Positions 52,204 through 59,619 of a DNA stretch of 64,000 nucleotides are shown here, in pieces. A program made the translations under genes and the position numbers. The DNA comes from Uruburuella suis. GTDB lineage: Bacteria > Pseudomonadota > Gammaproteobacteria > Burkholderiales > Neisseriaceae. Numbering within the stretch: position 1 is the stretch's first letter; each line of letters opens with the position of its first letter. The notes beneath the pieces are model-generated. The model had not been told where the DNA came from, searched no databases, and worked only from the letters and a program-made list of their open reading frames with translations. The DNA lies in assembly GCF_004341385.1 (NCBI RefSeq), contig NZ_SLXE01000009.1, positions 18,632 to 82,631 on the forward strand, read 5' to 3'.

Positions 52204-52590
52204 ATGAACATCACCGCCCTCGATCACCTCGTGCTCACCGTTGCCGATGTTGCCCGCAGCGTCGATTTCTACACCCGCGTGCTCGGCATGGAAGCAATCA
52301 CCTTCGGCGAAGGCCGCAAAGCCTTGCGTTTCGGCTGCCAAAAAATCAATCTGCACCAACTCGGCGCAGAAGTGTTGCCCAACGCCGCCCGCGCCACCAC
52401 TGGCAGCGCCGATTTGTGTTTGCTCACCGACACGCCCTTGCCGCAAGTTTTGGCCGAGCTGGCCGCCCACCAAATCGAAGCCATCAGCGACATCGTGCCG
52501 CGCACCGGCGCCGTGGGCGCGATTGAATCGGTTTACCTGCGCGACCCCGATGGCAATTTATTGGAAATCAGCCGTTATCCGCAGCCGTAG
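52204..52590 (+). CDS. VOC-superfamily (glyoxalase-fold) protein inside the urease operon
   Basis: 128 residues. LDHLVLTVADVARSVDFYTR (metal His 8), GRKALRFGCQKINLH, then LAAHQIEAISDIVPRTGAVG and SVYLRDPDGNLLEISRY (metal Glu near the end) match small virulence-like glyoxalase/fosfomycin-resistance-fold proteins. Metal-dependent chemistry is likely, substrate unknown. It lies 24 bp after ureA and before the fused ureBC; a role in nickel or urease function is only a guess, and simple insertion of an unrelated gene is possible. Confidence 0.85.
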   Translation: MNITALDHLVLTVADVARSVDFYTRVLGMEAITFGEGRKALRFGCQKINLHQLGAEVLPNAARATTGSADLCLLTDTPLPQVLAELAAHQIEAISDIVPRTGAVGAIESVYLRDPDGNLLEISRYPQP

Positions 52591-52640
52591 GTCGGATACT
52601 CGTATCCGACACTTGTTCGCAGAACAAGCGCTGCTTTATA

Positions 52641-52790
52641 GATGCGGCAATTAATTATTGAATATTCACATCCTCTTACCTGCAGCAGAAACCTGTTCCC
52701 TCTCCCGTGGGAGAGGGCTAGGGAGAGGGCAACAAACCAAAGGCTTGTTTGCCGGCATCTGAAAATGTTCAATATTTAATTGCCGAATCA
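52641..52790. repeat. R3c repeat inserted in an R5 unit
   Basis: GATGCGGCAATTAATTATTG ... CAATATTTAATTGCCGAATC. R5 arms flank it: GTAGGTCGGATACTCGTATC at 52589 and GTCGGATTCAAAAATCCAAC at 52801. Confidence 0.75.
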
Positions 52791-52831
52791 ATAGTGAAAT
52801 GTCGGATTCAAAAATCCAACCTCCACCCCGT

Positions 52832-52865
52832 TTCAGGCAGCCTCCACCGCTGAAGGCTACCTGAA
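52832..52865. terminator. Hairpin of mixed uptake-sequence dialects
   Basis: TTCAGGCAGCCT (Simonsiella-type arm) and AGGCTACCTGAA (Eikenella-type arm) pair with one mismatch, 41 bp before ureBC. Confidence 0.55.
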
Positions 52866-52905
52866 ACCCCGGCAACTGCTTAATACATTCAAAGGAAACC
52901 CGACC

Positions 52906-54957
52906 ATGAACCCCGGTGAATACCTGCCCGCCGAAGGCGACATCGCCGCCAATCTCGGCCGCGAAACGCGCACGCTCAGTGTGACCAATTTGGGCGACCG
53001 CCCGATTCAGGTCGGCTCGCATTATCATTTTTATGAAACCAATCCCGCGCTGCAATTCGAGCGCGAAGCGGCCAAAGGCTTCCGCCTGAATATCCCCAGC
53101 GGCAACGCCGTGCGCTTCGAACCGGGCGAGCGCAAAACGATGGAACTGGTGGCGTTTGGCGGCGCCCAAATCTTGCAGGGTTTCCGCAATGAAACCGATG
53201 GCAAAGTTCCAACCGCGCCGCAAGCTGCCGACAAAGCCGCGCTCACCATCCCGCGTGCGCAATATCTGGCCACTTACGGCGCCACGGTGGGCGACAAAAT
53301 CCGCTTGGGCGACACCGGCCTTTTTGCCACCATCGAGCAAGATTGGCTCACCAAAGGCGATGAATGCAAATTCGGCGGCGGCAAATCGGTGCGCGACGGC
53401 ATGGCGCAATCGGCCACGGCCTGCCGCAGCGATGAAAACGTGCTCGATTTTGCCATCACCAATGTGGTGATTATCGACCACAGCGGCATCATCAAGGCCG
53501 ATATCGGCATCCGCGACGGCAAAATCGTCGGCATCGGCCAAGCGGGCAACCCCGACACCATGAGCGGCGTGCGCCCCAATATGGTTATCGGCGCGGCCAC
53601 CGAAGTGCACAACGGCGCGCACTTAATCGCCACCGCCGGCGGCATCGACACCCACATCCACTACATCTGCCCGCAGCAAATCGAGCATGCGATTGAGAGC
53701 GGCATCACCACCCTAATCGGCGGCGGCACCGGCCCCGCCGACGGCACCAACGCCACCACCGTTACCCCCGGCGCATGGCATATTCAGCGCATGTTGCAGG
53801 CCGCCGAAGCTTATCCGGTGAACCTCGGCTTTTTCGGCAAAGGCAATTGCGCGAGCCTGGCGCCTTTGCGCGAGCAAATCGAAGCCGGTGCGCTGGGTTT
53901 GAAAATTCATGAAGATTGGGGCGCCACCCCCGCCGTGATTGATGCCGCGCTAAACATTGCCGACGAAATGGATATTCAGGTAGCCATCCACACCGACACG
54001 CTCAATGAGAGCGGTTTTCTCGAAGACACCATGGCCGCCATTGCCGGCCGCGTGATTCACACCTTCCACACCGAAGGCGCGGGCGGCGGCCATGCGCCCG
54101 ACATCATCAAAGCAGCCATGTATCCCAATGTGTTGCCCGCCTCCACCAACCCCACGCGCCCGTTTACCGTCAACACCATCGACGAGCACCTCGATATGCT
54201 GATGGTGTGCCACCACCTCGACAAACGCGTGCCCGAAGACATTGCCTTTGCCGATTCCCGCATCCGCCCCGAAACCATCGCCGCCGAAGACATTCTGCAC
54301 GACATGGGCGTGTTTTCCATCATGAGCTCCGATTCGCAAGCCATGGGGCGCGTGGGCGAAGTGATTATCCGCACCTGGCAAACCGCCGACAAAATGAAAC
54401 AGCAACGCGGCAGCCTGCCCGAAGATTCAGACGGCCTCGACAATTTCCGCATCAAGCGCTACATCGCCAAATACACCATCAACCCCGCCATCGCCCACGG
54501 CATCAGCCAATACGTCGGCTCCATCGAAGCGGGCAAAATGGCCGATATTGTGCTCTGGAAACCGGCCTTTTTCGGCGTAAAACCCGAAATCATCATCAAA
54601 AACGGCAGCATCAGCTACGCACGCATGGGCGACCCGAATGCCAGCATCCCCACGCCGCAGCCGGTGCTCTACCGCCCCATGTTCGGCGCGCACGGCAAAG
54701 CGGTAAGCGAAACCGCCGTGTTGTTTGTGTCGCAAGCCGCCGTCGATGCCGACATCCGCAGCCGCTACGGTTTGCAGAAACAAACCCTGCCGGTGCAAAA
54801 CTGCCGCAACATCGGCAAAAAAGATTTAATCCACAATAAGGGCACACCCGAAATCACGGTCGACCCCGAGCGCTACGAAGTGCGCGTAAACGGCGAGCAC
54901 ATCACCTGCGCACCGGCCGAAAAAGTGCCGCTGGCGCAAAGGTATTTTTTGTTTTGA
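52906..54957 (+). CDS. ureBC: Urease beta-alpha fusion subunit (UreB-UreC)
   Basis: 683 residues in one unbroken frame. Residues 1-105 are UreB (MNPGEYLPAEGDI, RPIQVGSHYHFYETNPAL, LVAFGGAQILQGFRN); from about 114 it is full-length UreC (IPRAQYLATYGATVGDKIRL). Nickel-site residues are all present: His250/His252 (GIDTHIH), carbamylated Lys333 (GLKIHEDWGA), His362, His388, Asp476 (MSSDSQAMGR); flap Cys435-His436 in MVCHHLD. There is no Met at the joint, so two separate products are not expected. Hydrolyses urea to ammonia and carbamate. An internal DUS (54426) encodes DSDGL in a loop. Confidence 0.95.
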   Translation: MNPGEYLPAEGDIAANLGRETRTLSVTNLGDRPIQVGSHYHFYETNPALQFEREAAKGFRLNIPSGNAVRFEPGERKTMELVAFGGAQILQGFRNETDGKVPTAPQAADKAALTIPRAQYLATYGATVGDKIRLGDTGLFATIEQDWLTKGDECKFGGGKSVRDGMAQSATACRSDENVLDFAITNVVIIDHSGIIKADIGIRDGKIVGIGQAGNPDTMSGVRPNMVIGAATEVHNGAHLIATAGGIDTHIHYICPQQIEHAIESGITTLIGGGTGPADGTNATTVTPGAWHIQRMLQAAEAYPVNLGFFGKGNCASLAPLREQIEAGALGLKIHEDWGATPAVIDAALNIADEMDIQVAIHTDTLNESGFLEDTMAAIAGRVIHTFHTEGAGGGHAPDIIKAAMYPNVLPASTNPTRPFTVNTIDEHLDMLMVCHHLDKRVPEDIAFADSRIRPETIAAEDILHDMGVFSIMSSDSQAMGRVGEVIIRTWQTADKMKQQRGSLPEDSDGLDNFRIKRYIAKYTINPAIAHGISQYVGSIEAGKMADIVLWKPAFFGVKPEIIIKNGSISYARMGDPNASIPTPQPVLYRPMFGAHGKAVSETAVLFVSQAAVDADIRSRYGLQKQTLPVQNCRNIGKKDLIHNKGTPEITVDPERYEVRVNGEHITCAPAEKVPLAQRYFLF

Positions 54958-55032
54958 GTTTGTTTTGGGGGGTTTGTTTTGGGCTTCTGAAGGCCGTCGC
55001 GCCCACCCCCTAACCCCCTCCCGCGCGCGGGC

Positions 55033-55390
55033 GGGGGAACAGATTGCGGAAGCGGGTGGTTTTTGCGGCTTAAAATAACGGCTTTCAGACGGCCTGTGCT
55101 GAATTGATAGTGCCACGATAATAATATGTTTTATTGGATTATTTTACCAAACTCGCTAACACAGCAACTGCCCCACCCTCAGCAACCTGTTCCCCCTACC
55201 GCGAGCGGGCGGGGCGGGGGAACAGATTGCGGAAGCGGGTGGGTTGGCGGCTTAAAATAACGGCTTTCAGACGGCCGGTGTTGAATTGATAGTGCTACGA
55301 TAATAATATGTTTTATTGGATTATTTTACCAAACTCGCTAACACAGCAACTGCTCCAACCTCAGCCACCTGTTCCCCCTACCGCTCGCGG
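55033..55390. repeat. Two tandem 183-bp repeats downstream of ureBC
   Basis: Copy 1 from 55033 and copy 2 from 55216 share GGGGGAACAGATTGCGGAAG, a half DUS, an AT-rich block (GATAATAATATGTTTTATTG) and ACCTGTTCCCCCTACCGC. A related GC-rich piece (CTCGCGGGAGGGGGTTAGGG) recurs at 56545-56570 and 56640-56667 around ureE-ureF. No gene. Confidence 0.75.
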
Positions 55391-55461
55391 GAGGGGGCTA
55401 GGGGGTGGGCCAAACAGCAAAACAACACATACAACAAACACAACCAAACACGGAAAACCTC

Positions 55462-55920
55462 ATGCCCCACACCCGCAACCCGGCCTTAAAATCACGCGCC
55501 CGTGCATTGCGCAACCAGCCCACCCTTGCCGAGCAGCATTTATGGCAACACCTGCGCGGCAAGCAAATGCACGGTATCAAGTTTCGCCGCCAGCAAACCA
55601 TAGGCGGCTATATTGTGGATTTCATCAGCATGGAAAAAAAGCTGATTATCGAGCTTGATGGCGGCCAACACGCCGAACAAGCCGATTATGATGCCGCACG
55701 CACGGCCTATTTAGAAAGCGAAGGCTATCGCGTTTTGCGCTTTTGGAACAACCAGGTTTTACAGCAAACGCTAGGGTCTGTTCACATTTCATCCGTGCGT
55801 AAGATTTTGAGCGCAAAAGCGTGCTTGCAAGGCGAAAAGCGCAGCAAGGTTGGACACCTTGCGAGCATTTTCAACGTGGCAGGCGCGTTTTTGAGCCAAA
55901 AGATTGCCACGAGATGAATT
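55462..55920 (+). pseudogene. DUF559 endonuclease-like protein with 3' end altered by R4c
   Basis: From ATG 55462 the protein (MPHTRNPALKSRARALRNQ, EQHLWQHLRGKQMHGIKFRR, GYIVDFISMEKKLIIELDGG, DAARTAYLESEGYRVLRFWN) is a full DUF559 domain of the Vsr/very-short-patch-repair-like fold. After LQQT-L the frame enters repeat R4c and ends there with about 50 foreign residues. Removing R4c and one TA restores LDVLTEIERHCR and a stop at 55968-55970. The catalytic core is intact, so it may still work; the natural C-terminus is lost. Function of the family is unknown. Confidence 0.8.
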
Positions 55921-55934
55921 GTGAACAGACCCTA
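55772..55934. repeat. R4c, 159-bp MITE-like repeat with TA duplication
   Basis: TA-GGGTCTGTTCACATTTCATC ... GATGAATTGTGAACAGACCC-TA. Inserted in the DUF559 gene; same length as R4b. The TA duplication and terminal inverted repeats point to mobilisation by an IS630/mariner-type transposase (inference). Confidence 0.9.
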
Positions 55935-56001
55935 GACGTATTAACCGAAATCGAACGCCATTGCCGCTGATCAAACTGTTCAGACGGCCTCAGGAAAACA
56001 C

Positions 56002-56517
56002 ATGAATTTAATCATCCAAACCATTATCGGCAGCGAAGCCGAATTAAGCGATGCAGGCCGTCTGAACGCCCAAACCCGCGACAGCGTGCGCCTCAAATGG
56101 TATGAAGCCGAGCGCCGCATTTTGCGCACCACCACAGAGGGCGGACGGGATATTGCGTTTAAATTATTAAAAGAAGGCCAGCGCCTGCACCACGGCGATG
56201 TGGTGTATCTGAGCGACACGCTGGCCATCAGCGTGGCAATCGAGCCTTCGGAAGTGATGGTTTTATCGCCGCAAACCCTGCCCGACATGGCGCGCGCCTG
56301 TTATGAAATCGGCAACAAACACACACCGCTGTTTCTCGACGGCAACGAATTGCTGCTGCCCTACGACAAGCCCCTGTTTGAATGGCTCTGCGCCGCCGGC
56401 TTCGCCCCACAGCGCGACCACCGCCGCCTGAGCGAGCAATTACGCGCCAACTCCGCCCAAGGCGCGGGTGGGCACGGGCACAGCCATCACCACGAGCACA
56501 ACCACAGCCACAATTAA
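56002..56517 (+). CDS. ureE: Urease accessory nickel chaperone UreE
   Basis: 171 residues. Peptide-binding N-domain (MNLIIQTIIGSEAE..., KWYEAERRILRTTTEGGRDI) and metal-binding C-domain (ARACYEIGNKHTPLF with the interface His), then a His-rich tail GHGHSHHHEHNHSHN that binds several nickel ions. Delivers nickel to the UreDFG-apourease complex. Contains an in-frame DUS (56055-56066) coding AGRLN. Starts after a DUS half. Confidence 0.94.
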   Translation: MNLIIQTIIGSEAELSDAGRLNAQTRDSVRLKWYEAERRILRTTTEGGRDIAFKLLKEGQRLHHGDVVYLSDTLAISVAIEPSEVMVLSPQTLPDMARACYEIGNKHTPLFLDGNELLLPYDKPLFEWLCAAGFAPQRDHRRLSEQLRANSAQGAGGHGHSHHHEHNHSHN

Positions 56518-56672
56518 ACACCGCCAACAACCTGTTCCCCCGCCCGCTCGCGGGAGGGGGTTAGGGGGGTGGGTAAAACAGCAAAACACAACACAACACA
56601 ACCACAATTAAACACCAACAACAACCTGTTCCCCCTACCGCTCGCGGGAGGGGGTTAGGGGGTGGGTAAACG

Positions 56673-57371
56673 ATGAGCATTGACACCCTCAGCCGCCTCG
56701 GCGCGCTCCTACACCTGGTCGACCCCACGCTGCCCATTGGCGGCTTCAACCATTCCGGCGGGCTGGAAACCTTTGTGCAACAGCGCGTGGTGCACGATGA
56801 AGCCACGCTACATGAATATGTGGCGGTGCAGCTGGCGCAAAACTGGGTGTATAACGACGGCGCTTATGCCTCGCTCGCCTTCGATGCCGCCACGCAAAAC
56901 GATTTGCCCGCATTATTGGCATTGGATGAAAAAATCGCCGCCGCCAAAGCGCCGCGCGAAATCCGCGAAGCCGGCTTCAAGCTCGGCGTGCGGCTGCTGA
57001 AAATCTTCGCCCGCCACGAGCAGGCCGACATTTTGCAAAGCTTTCAAGCGGCCTTAGGCGCGCAGCAAGCCAAAGGCTGTTATCCGCTCGCCTTCGGCCT
57101 TGTGGCCGCCTGCATGGGCTTGGACAAAGCGCAGGCGCTGTATGCTTTTTATTACAACGCCGCCGTCGGCACCGTCACCAACGGCGTGAAGCTGATTCCG
57201 CTCAGCCAAATGGCCGGCCAAGATATTTTATTCGCCCTGCGCGAGCCGATTGCCTGCGCCGTGGCCGAAAACTTGCACCCCGATGCCGAATGGACAGGCG
57301 CCGCCACGCTCGCCGCCGACATCCGCGCCATGCAGCACGAGCGGCTCTACACGCGGCTTTATATGAGTTAA
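56673..57371 (+). CDS. ureF: Urease accessory protein UreF
   Basis: 232 residues, all helical. LLHLVDPTLPIGGFNHSGGLETFVQ, NWVYNDGAYASLAFDAA, GYYPLAFGLV-like CYPLAFGLVAACMGLD, YFYNAAVGTVTNGVKLIPLSQ-like and the conserved C-terminal HERLYTRLYMS are all UreF features. Bridges UreD and UreG and gates GTP hydrolysis. The gap to ureE is filled by a GC-rich repeat (two copies), so the start rests on the first ATG with family homology. Confidence 0.93.
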   Translation: MSIDTLSRLGALLHLVDPTLPIGGFNHSGGLETFVQQRVVHDEATLHEYVAVQLAQNWVYNDGAYASLAFDAATQNDLPALLALDEKIAAAKAPREIREAGFKLGVRLLKIFARHEQADILQSFQAALGAQQAKGCYPLAFGLVAACMGLDKAQALYAFYYNAAVGTVTNGVKLIPLSQMAGQDILFALREPIACAVAENLHPDAEWTGAATLAADIRAMQHERLYTRLYMS

Positions 57372-57388
57372 ATAACCATAAAAACCGC

Positions 57389-57424
57389 AACGCTACCTGA
57401 AACATTGATTTTCAGGTAGCGTTT
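57389..57424 (+). terminator. Terminator after ureF with Eikenella-type DUS arms
   Basis: AACGCTACCTGAAA, 8-base loop, TTTTCAGGTAGCGTTT. It ends the ureA-F unit; an operator starts right after it. Confidence 0.75.
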
Positions 57425-57425
57425 A

Positions 57426-57437
57426 ATTGTTGACAAT
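57426..57437. promoter_or_regulatory. Operator upstream of ureJ
   Basis: ATTGT-TG-ACAAT, perfect, identical to urtA site 2, again containing TTGACA. It is 416 bp before ureJ because repeat R1h lies between. Confidence 0.7.
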
Positions 57438-57462
57438 CTATAGCGAAATACGTTTAGATATA

Positions 57463-57655
57463 ATACCCATTCAAAAAAAGTAACCTTACAAAATAAAAGC
57501 AGTTCGGCAGCATCATCCGCGTAGGTCGGATTCTTGAATCCGACGTTTGGCCAACGGCCAAAGCGATGTGCGTGCCTTGTTCTGCGAACAAGTGTCGGAT
57601 TCGAGAATCCGACCTACAGGCTGCCCGTTTGTATATTATTTTTTTGGATTGGTAT
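57463..57655. repeat. R1h, long R1 repeat (193 bp)
   Basis: ATACCCATTCAAAAAAAGTAACC ... ATTATTTTTTTGGATTGGTAT. Separates the ureJ operator from the gene. A decayed R5 unit (about 57692-57785) follows. Confidence 0.8.
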
Positions 57656-57852
57656 AAACCTTCCGGCAGCGGCCTGACGCAACACCTTTGCGCAAGTCGG
57701 ATTTTCGAATCCGACATTCGGCCAAACCGGCCGAAACACAAGCTTTTTGCTCTCTGAACAAGCATCGGCTTCAAAAATCCGACCTGCACAACCCGTAAAC
57801 CCAGGCCGTCTGAAACCGCATTCAACTGCTTTATTTAAATGAAGGAACCCTC

Positions 57853-58410
57853 ATGAAAAAACTGCTCGCCCTCCTCTTTTTCGCCGCCCCCGCGTTGGCG
57901 CTCGCCCACCCCGGCCATGAAAGCAGCGGCCTGATGGCCGGTTTGTGGCACCCGATTGGCGGTTGGGACCATTTATTGACCATGCTGGCCGTGGGCTTGT
58001 GGGCGGCATCGTTTAGCGGCAAGGCGCGTTGGCTGATTCCCGCCAGCTTTGTCGGCGTGATGGCATTGGGCTTTGTGTTTGGCGCCAACGGGGGCGAAGT
58101 GCCGATGATGGAACAAGGCATTGCCGCTTCGGTGTTGGTGCTGGGCTTGGCCGCCGCTTGGGCCAAACGCGTGCCGATGGCGTTTGCTGCGTTGATGGTG
58201 GGCGGGTTTGCGCTGTTTCACGGCGTGGCGCACGGCTCAGAATTGGGCGCGCATGGTGCGCTCAGTTTTGCTGCGGGCTTCATGATTGCCACCGCCGCGC
58301 TGCATGCCGCCGGTTTCGGCATCGGCCAAGCGCTGAATAAAAACGTGTGGCTGCTGCGCGCGACGGGCAGCGCCATCGGCCTGGCCGGCTTGGGTATGTT
58401 GTTTGCCTGA
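57853..58410 (+). CDS. ureJ: HupE/UreJ family nickel permease
   Basis: 185 residues. Signal peptide (LLALLFFAAPALALAHPG) with His right after cleavage, then six helices. HPIGGWDHLLTMLAVG and ALFHGVAHGSELGAH are the nickel motifs (HxxxxxDH and HGxxH). Supplies nickel for urease, probably by facilitated diffusion. AAGGAACCCTC precedes the ATG. Its stop TGA shares the A with the first base of repeat R1i. Confidence 0.92.
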   Translation: MKKLLALLFFAAPALALAHPGHESSGLMAGLWHPIGGWDHLLTMLAVGLWAASFSGKARWLIPASFVGVMALGFVFGANGGEVPMMEQGIAASVLVLGLAAAWAKRVPMAFAALMVGGFALFHGVAHGSELGAHGALSFAAGFMIATAALHAAGFGIGQALNKNVWLLRATGSAIGLAGLGMLFA

Positions 58411-58511
58411 TACCAATCCAAAAAATAACCTAACTTCGTTGTCTCGCCTTGCCGTACTATCTGTACTGTCGCAGGCTTCCGCCTTGTTAGCTTACTTTTT
58501 TGAATGGGTAT
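58410..58511. repeat. R1i, short R1 repeat (102 bp) on the ureJ stop
   Basis: ATACCAATCCAAAAAATAACC ... GCTTACTTTTTTGAATGGGTAT, core CTTGCCGTACTATCTGTACTG. Begins inside the ureJ stop codon. Confidence 0.8.
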
Positions 58512-58533
58512 GAGTCGATTTGGGAGAACAAAC

Positions 58534-58893
58534 ATGTATATTTTACAACGCGTTTACGGTTTTACCCTGCAAAACACCCCCGCCGTGTTGGCCGACCGCT
58601 TGTGGCCGCGCGGCGTGAGCAAGGCGAAATTGGCGGGCATTGAGTGGGATAAAGCGGTCACACCTTCCACCGATTTGCGCAAGTGGTTTCATCAAAATCC
58701 TCAAACGCGCTACGCCGAATTCAGCCAACGCTATCAGGCTGAATTAGCCCGCCCCGAAGCCCAACCCGCGCTGCAAGCCTTGCGCGATCTGCATCAGCAA
58801 CACGGCAGCCTGATTTTGCTCACCGCCGCCAAAGATGTGGCGCACAGCCATTTGCCGGTGTTGCAGGCGGTGTTGGAACAAAAGGCTACCTGA
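58534..58893 (+). CDS. DUF488 family protein
   Basis: 119 residues from ATG 58534 (GGGAGAACAAAC upstream). LADRLWPRGVSKAKLAGIEW, PSTDLRKWFHQNPQTRYAEF and LILLTAAKDVAHSHLPVL are DUF488 signatures (YeaO-like). Biochemical role unknown. It lies between ureJ and ureG; its stop lies inside an Eikenella-type DUS and abuts an ATG at 58894. Association with urease could be chance. Confidence 0.88.
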   Translation: MYILQRVYGFTLQNTPAVLADRLWPRGVSKAKLAGIEWDKAVTPSTDLRKWFHQNPQTRYAEFSQRYQAELARPEAQPALQALRDLHQQHGSLILLTAAKDVAHSHLPVLQAVLEQKAT

Positions 58894-58920
58894 ATGGTTG
58901 ATTTCAAAAAAGAGAACCCT

Positions 58921-59556
58921 ATGCGCAACTACATCAAAATCGGCGTGGCCGGCCCCGTGGGCTCGGGAAAAACCGCGCTTATCGAGCGGCTCACCCGCCA
59001 AATCGCCGGCCAATACAGCGTGGCGGTGATCACCAACGACATCTACACCCAGGAAGACGCCGAATTTCTCACCAAAAACAGCCTGTTGCCGCCCGAGCGC
59101 ATTATGGGCGTGGAAACCGGCGGCTGCCCGCACACGGCGATTCGCGAAGATGCCAGCATGAATCTGGAAGCGGTGGATGAAATGGCGGCGCGTTTTCCCG
59201 ATGTGGAAATCGTGTTTATCGAATCGGGCGGCGACAATTTATCCGCCACCTTCAGCCCCGATTTGGCCGACGTGACCATTTTTGTGATCGACGTGGCGCA
59301 AGGCGAAAAAATTCCGCGCAAAGGCGGCCCCGGCATCACCCGCTCCGATTTGCTCGTCATCAACAAAACCGACCTCGCCCCGCACGTGGGTGCGAGCTTG
59401 GATGTGATGGAACGCGATGCACGGCGCATGCGGCTCGGCCAGCCTTTTGTATTTACCAATTTGATGAAAGACGAAAATCTGGCCGCCGTAATCGGCTGGA
59501 TACAGAAATACGCGCTGCTGGAAGATGTGGCCGAACCGGCGGCATTGGTGCGCTGA
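58921..59556 (+). CDS. ureG: Urease accessory GTPase UreG
   Basis: 211 residues from ATG 58921 (MRNYIKIGVAGPVGSGKTAL), chosen because the family starts here and AAGAGAA lies upstream; ATG 58894, in frame and touching the DUF488 stop, would add nine residues. P-loop GPVGSGKTAL, nickel site ETGGCPHTAIREDAS (Cys-Pro-His), FIESGGDNLSATFSP and guanine motif VINKTDLAPHVGAS. SIMIBI GTPase that drives nickel insertion. Confidence 0.95.
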   Translation: MRNYIKIGVAGPVGSGKTALIERLTRQIAGQYSVAVITNDIYTQEDAEFLTKNSLLPPERIMGVETGGCPHTAIREDASMNLEAVDEMAARFPDVEIVFIESGGDNLSATFSPDLADVTIFVIDVAQGEKIPRKGGPGITRSDLLVINKTDLAPHVGASLDVMERDARRMRLGQPFVFTNLMKDENLAAVIGWIQKYALLEDVAEPAALVR

Positions 59557-59568
59557 TGTTTACGCGAA

Positions 59569-59597
59569 AGGCCGTCTGAAAGCGTTTCAGACGGCCT
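59569..59597 (+). terminator. DUS hairpin after ureG
   Basis: AGGCCGTCTGAAA and complement, 12 bp after the ureG stop. Confidence 0.65.
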
Positions 59598-59619
59598 GAA
59601 ACCTTTTTCACAACAGCGT

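Noticed and set aside
53236..53260. A hidden separate start for ureC
   Set aside because: No ATG, GTG or TTG with a ribosome-binding site lies at the UreB-UreC joint in the right frame; the fusion is the simpler reading.
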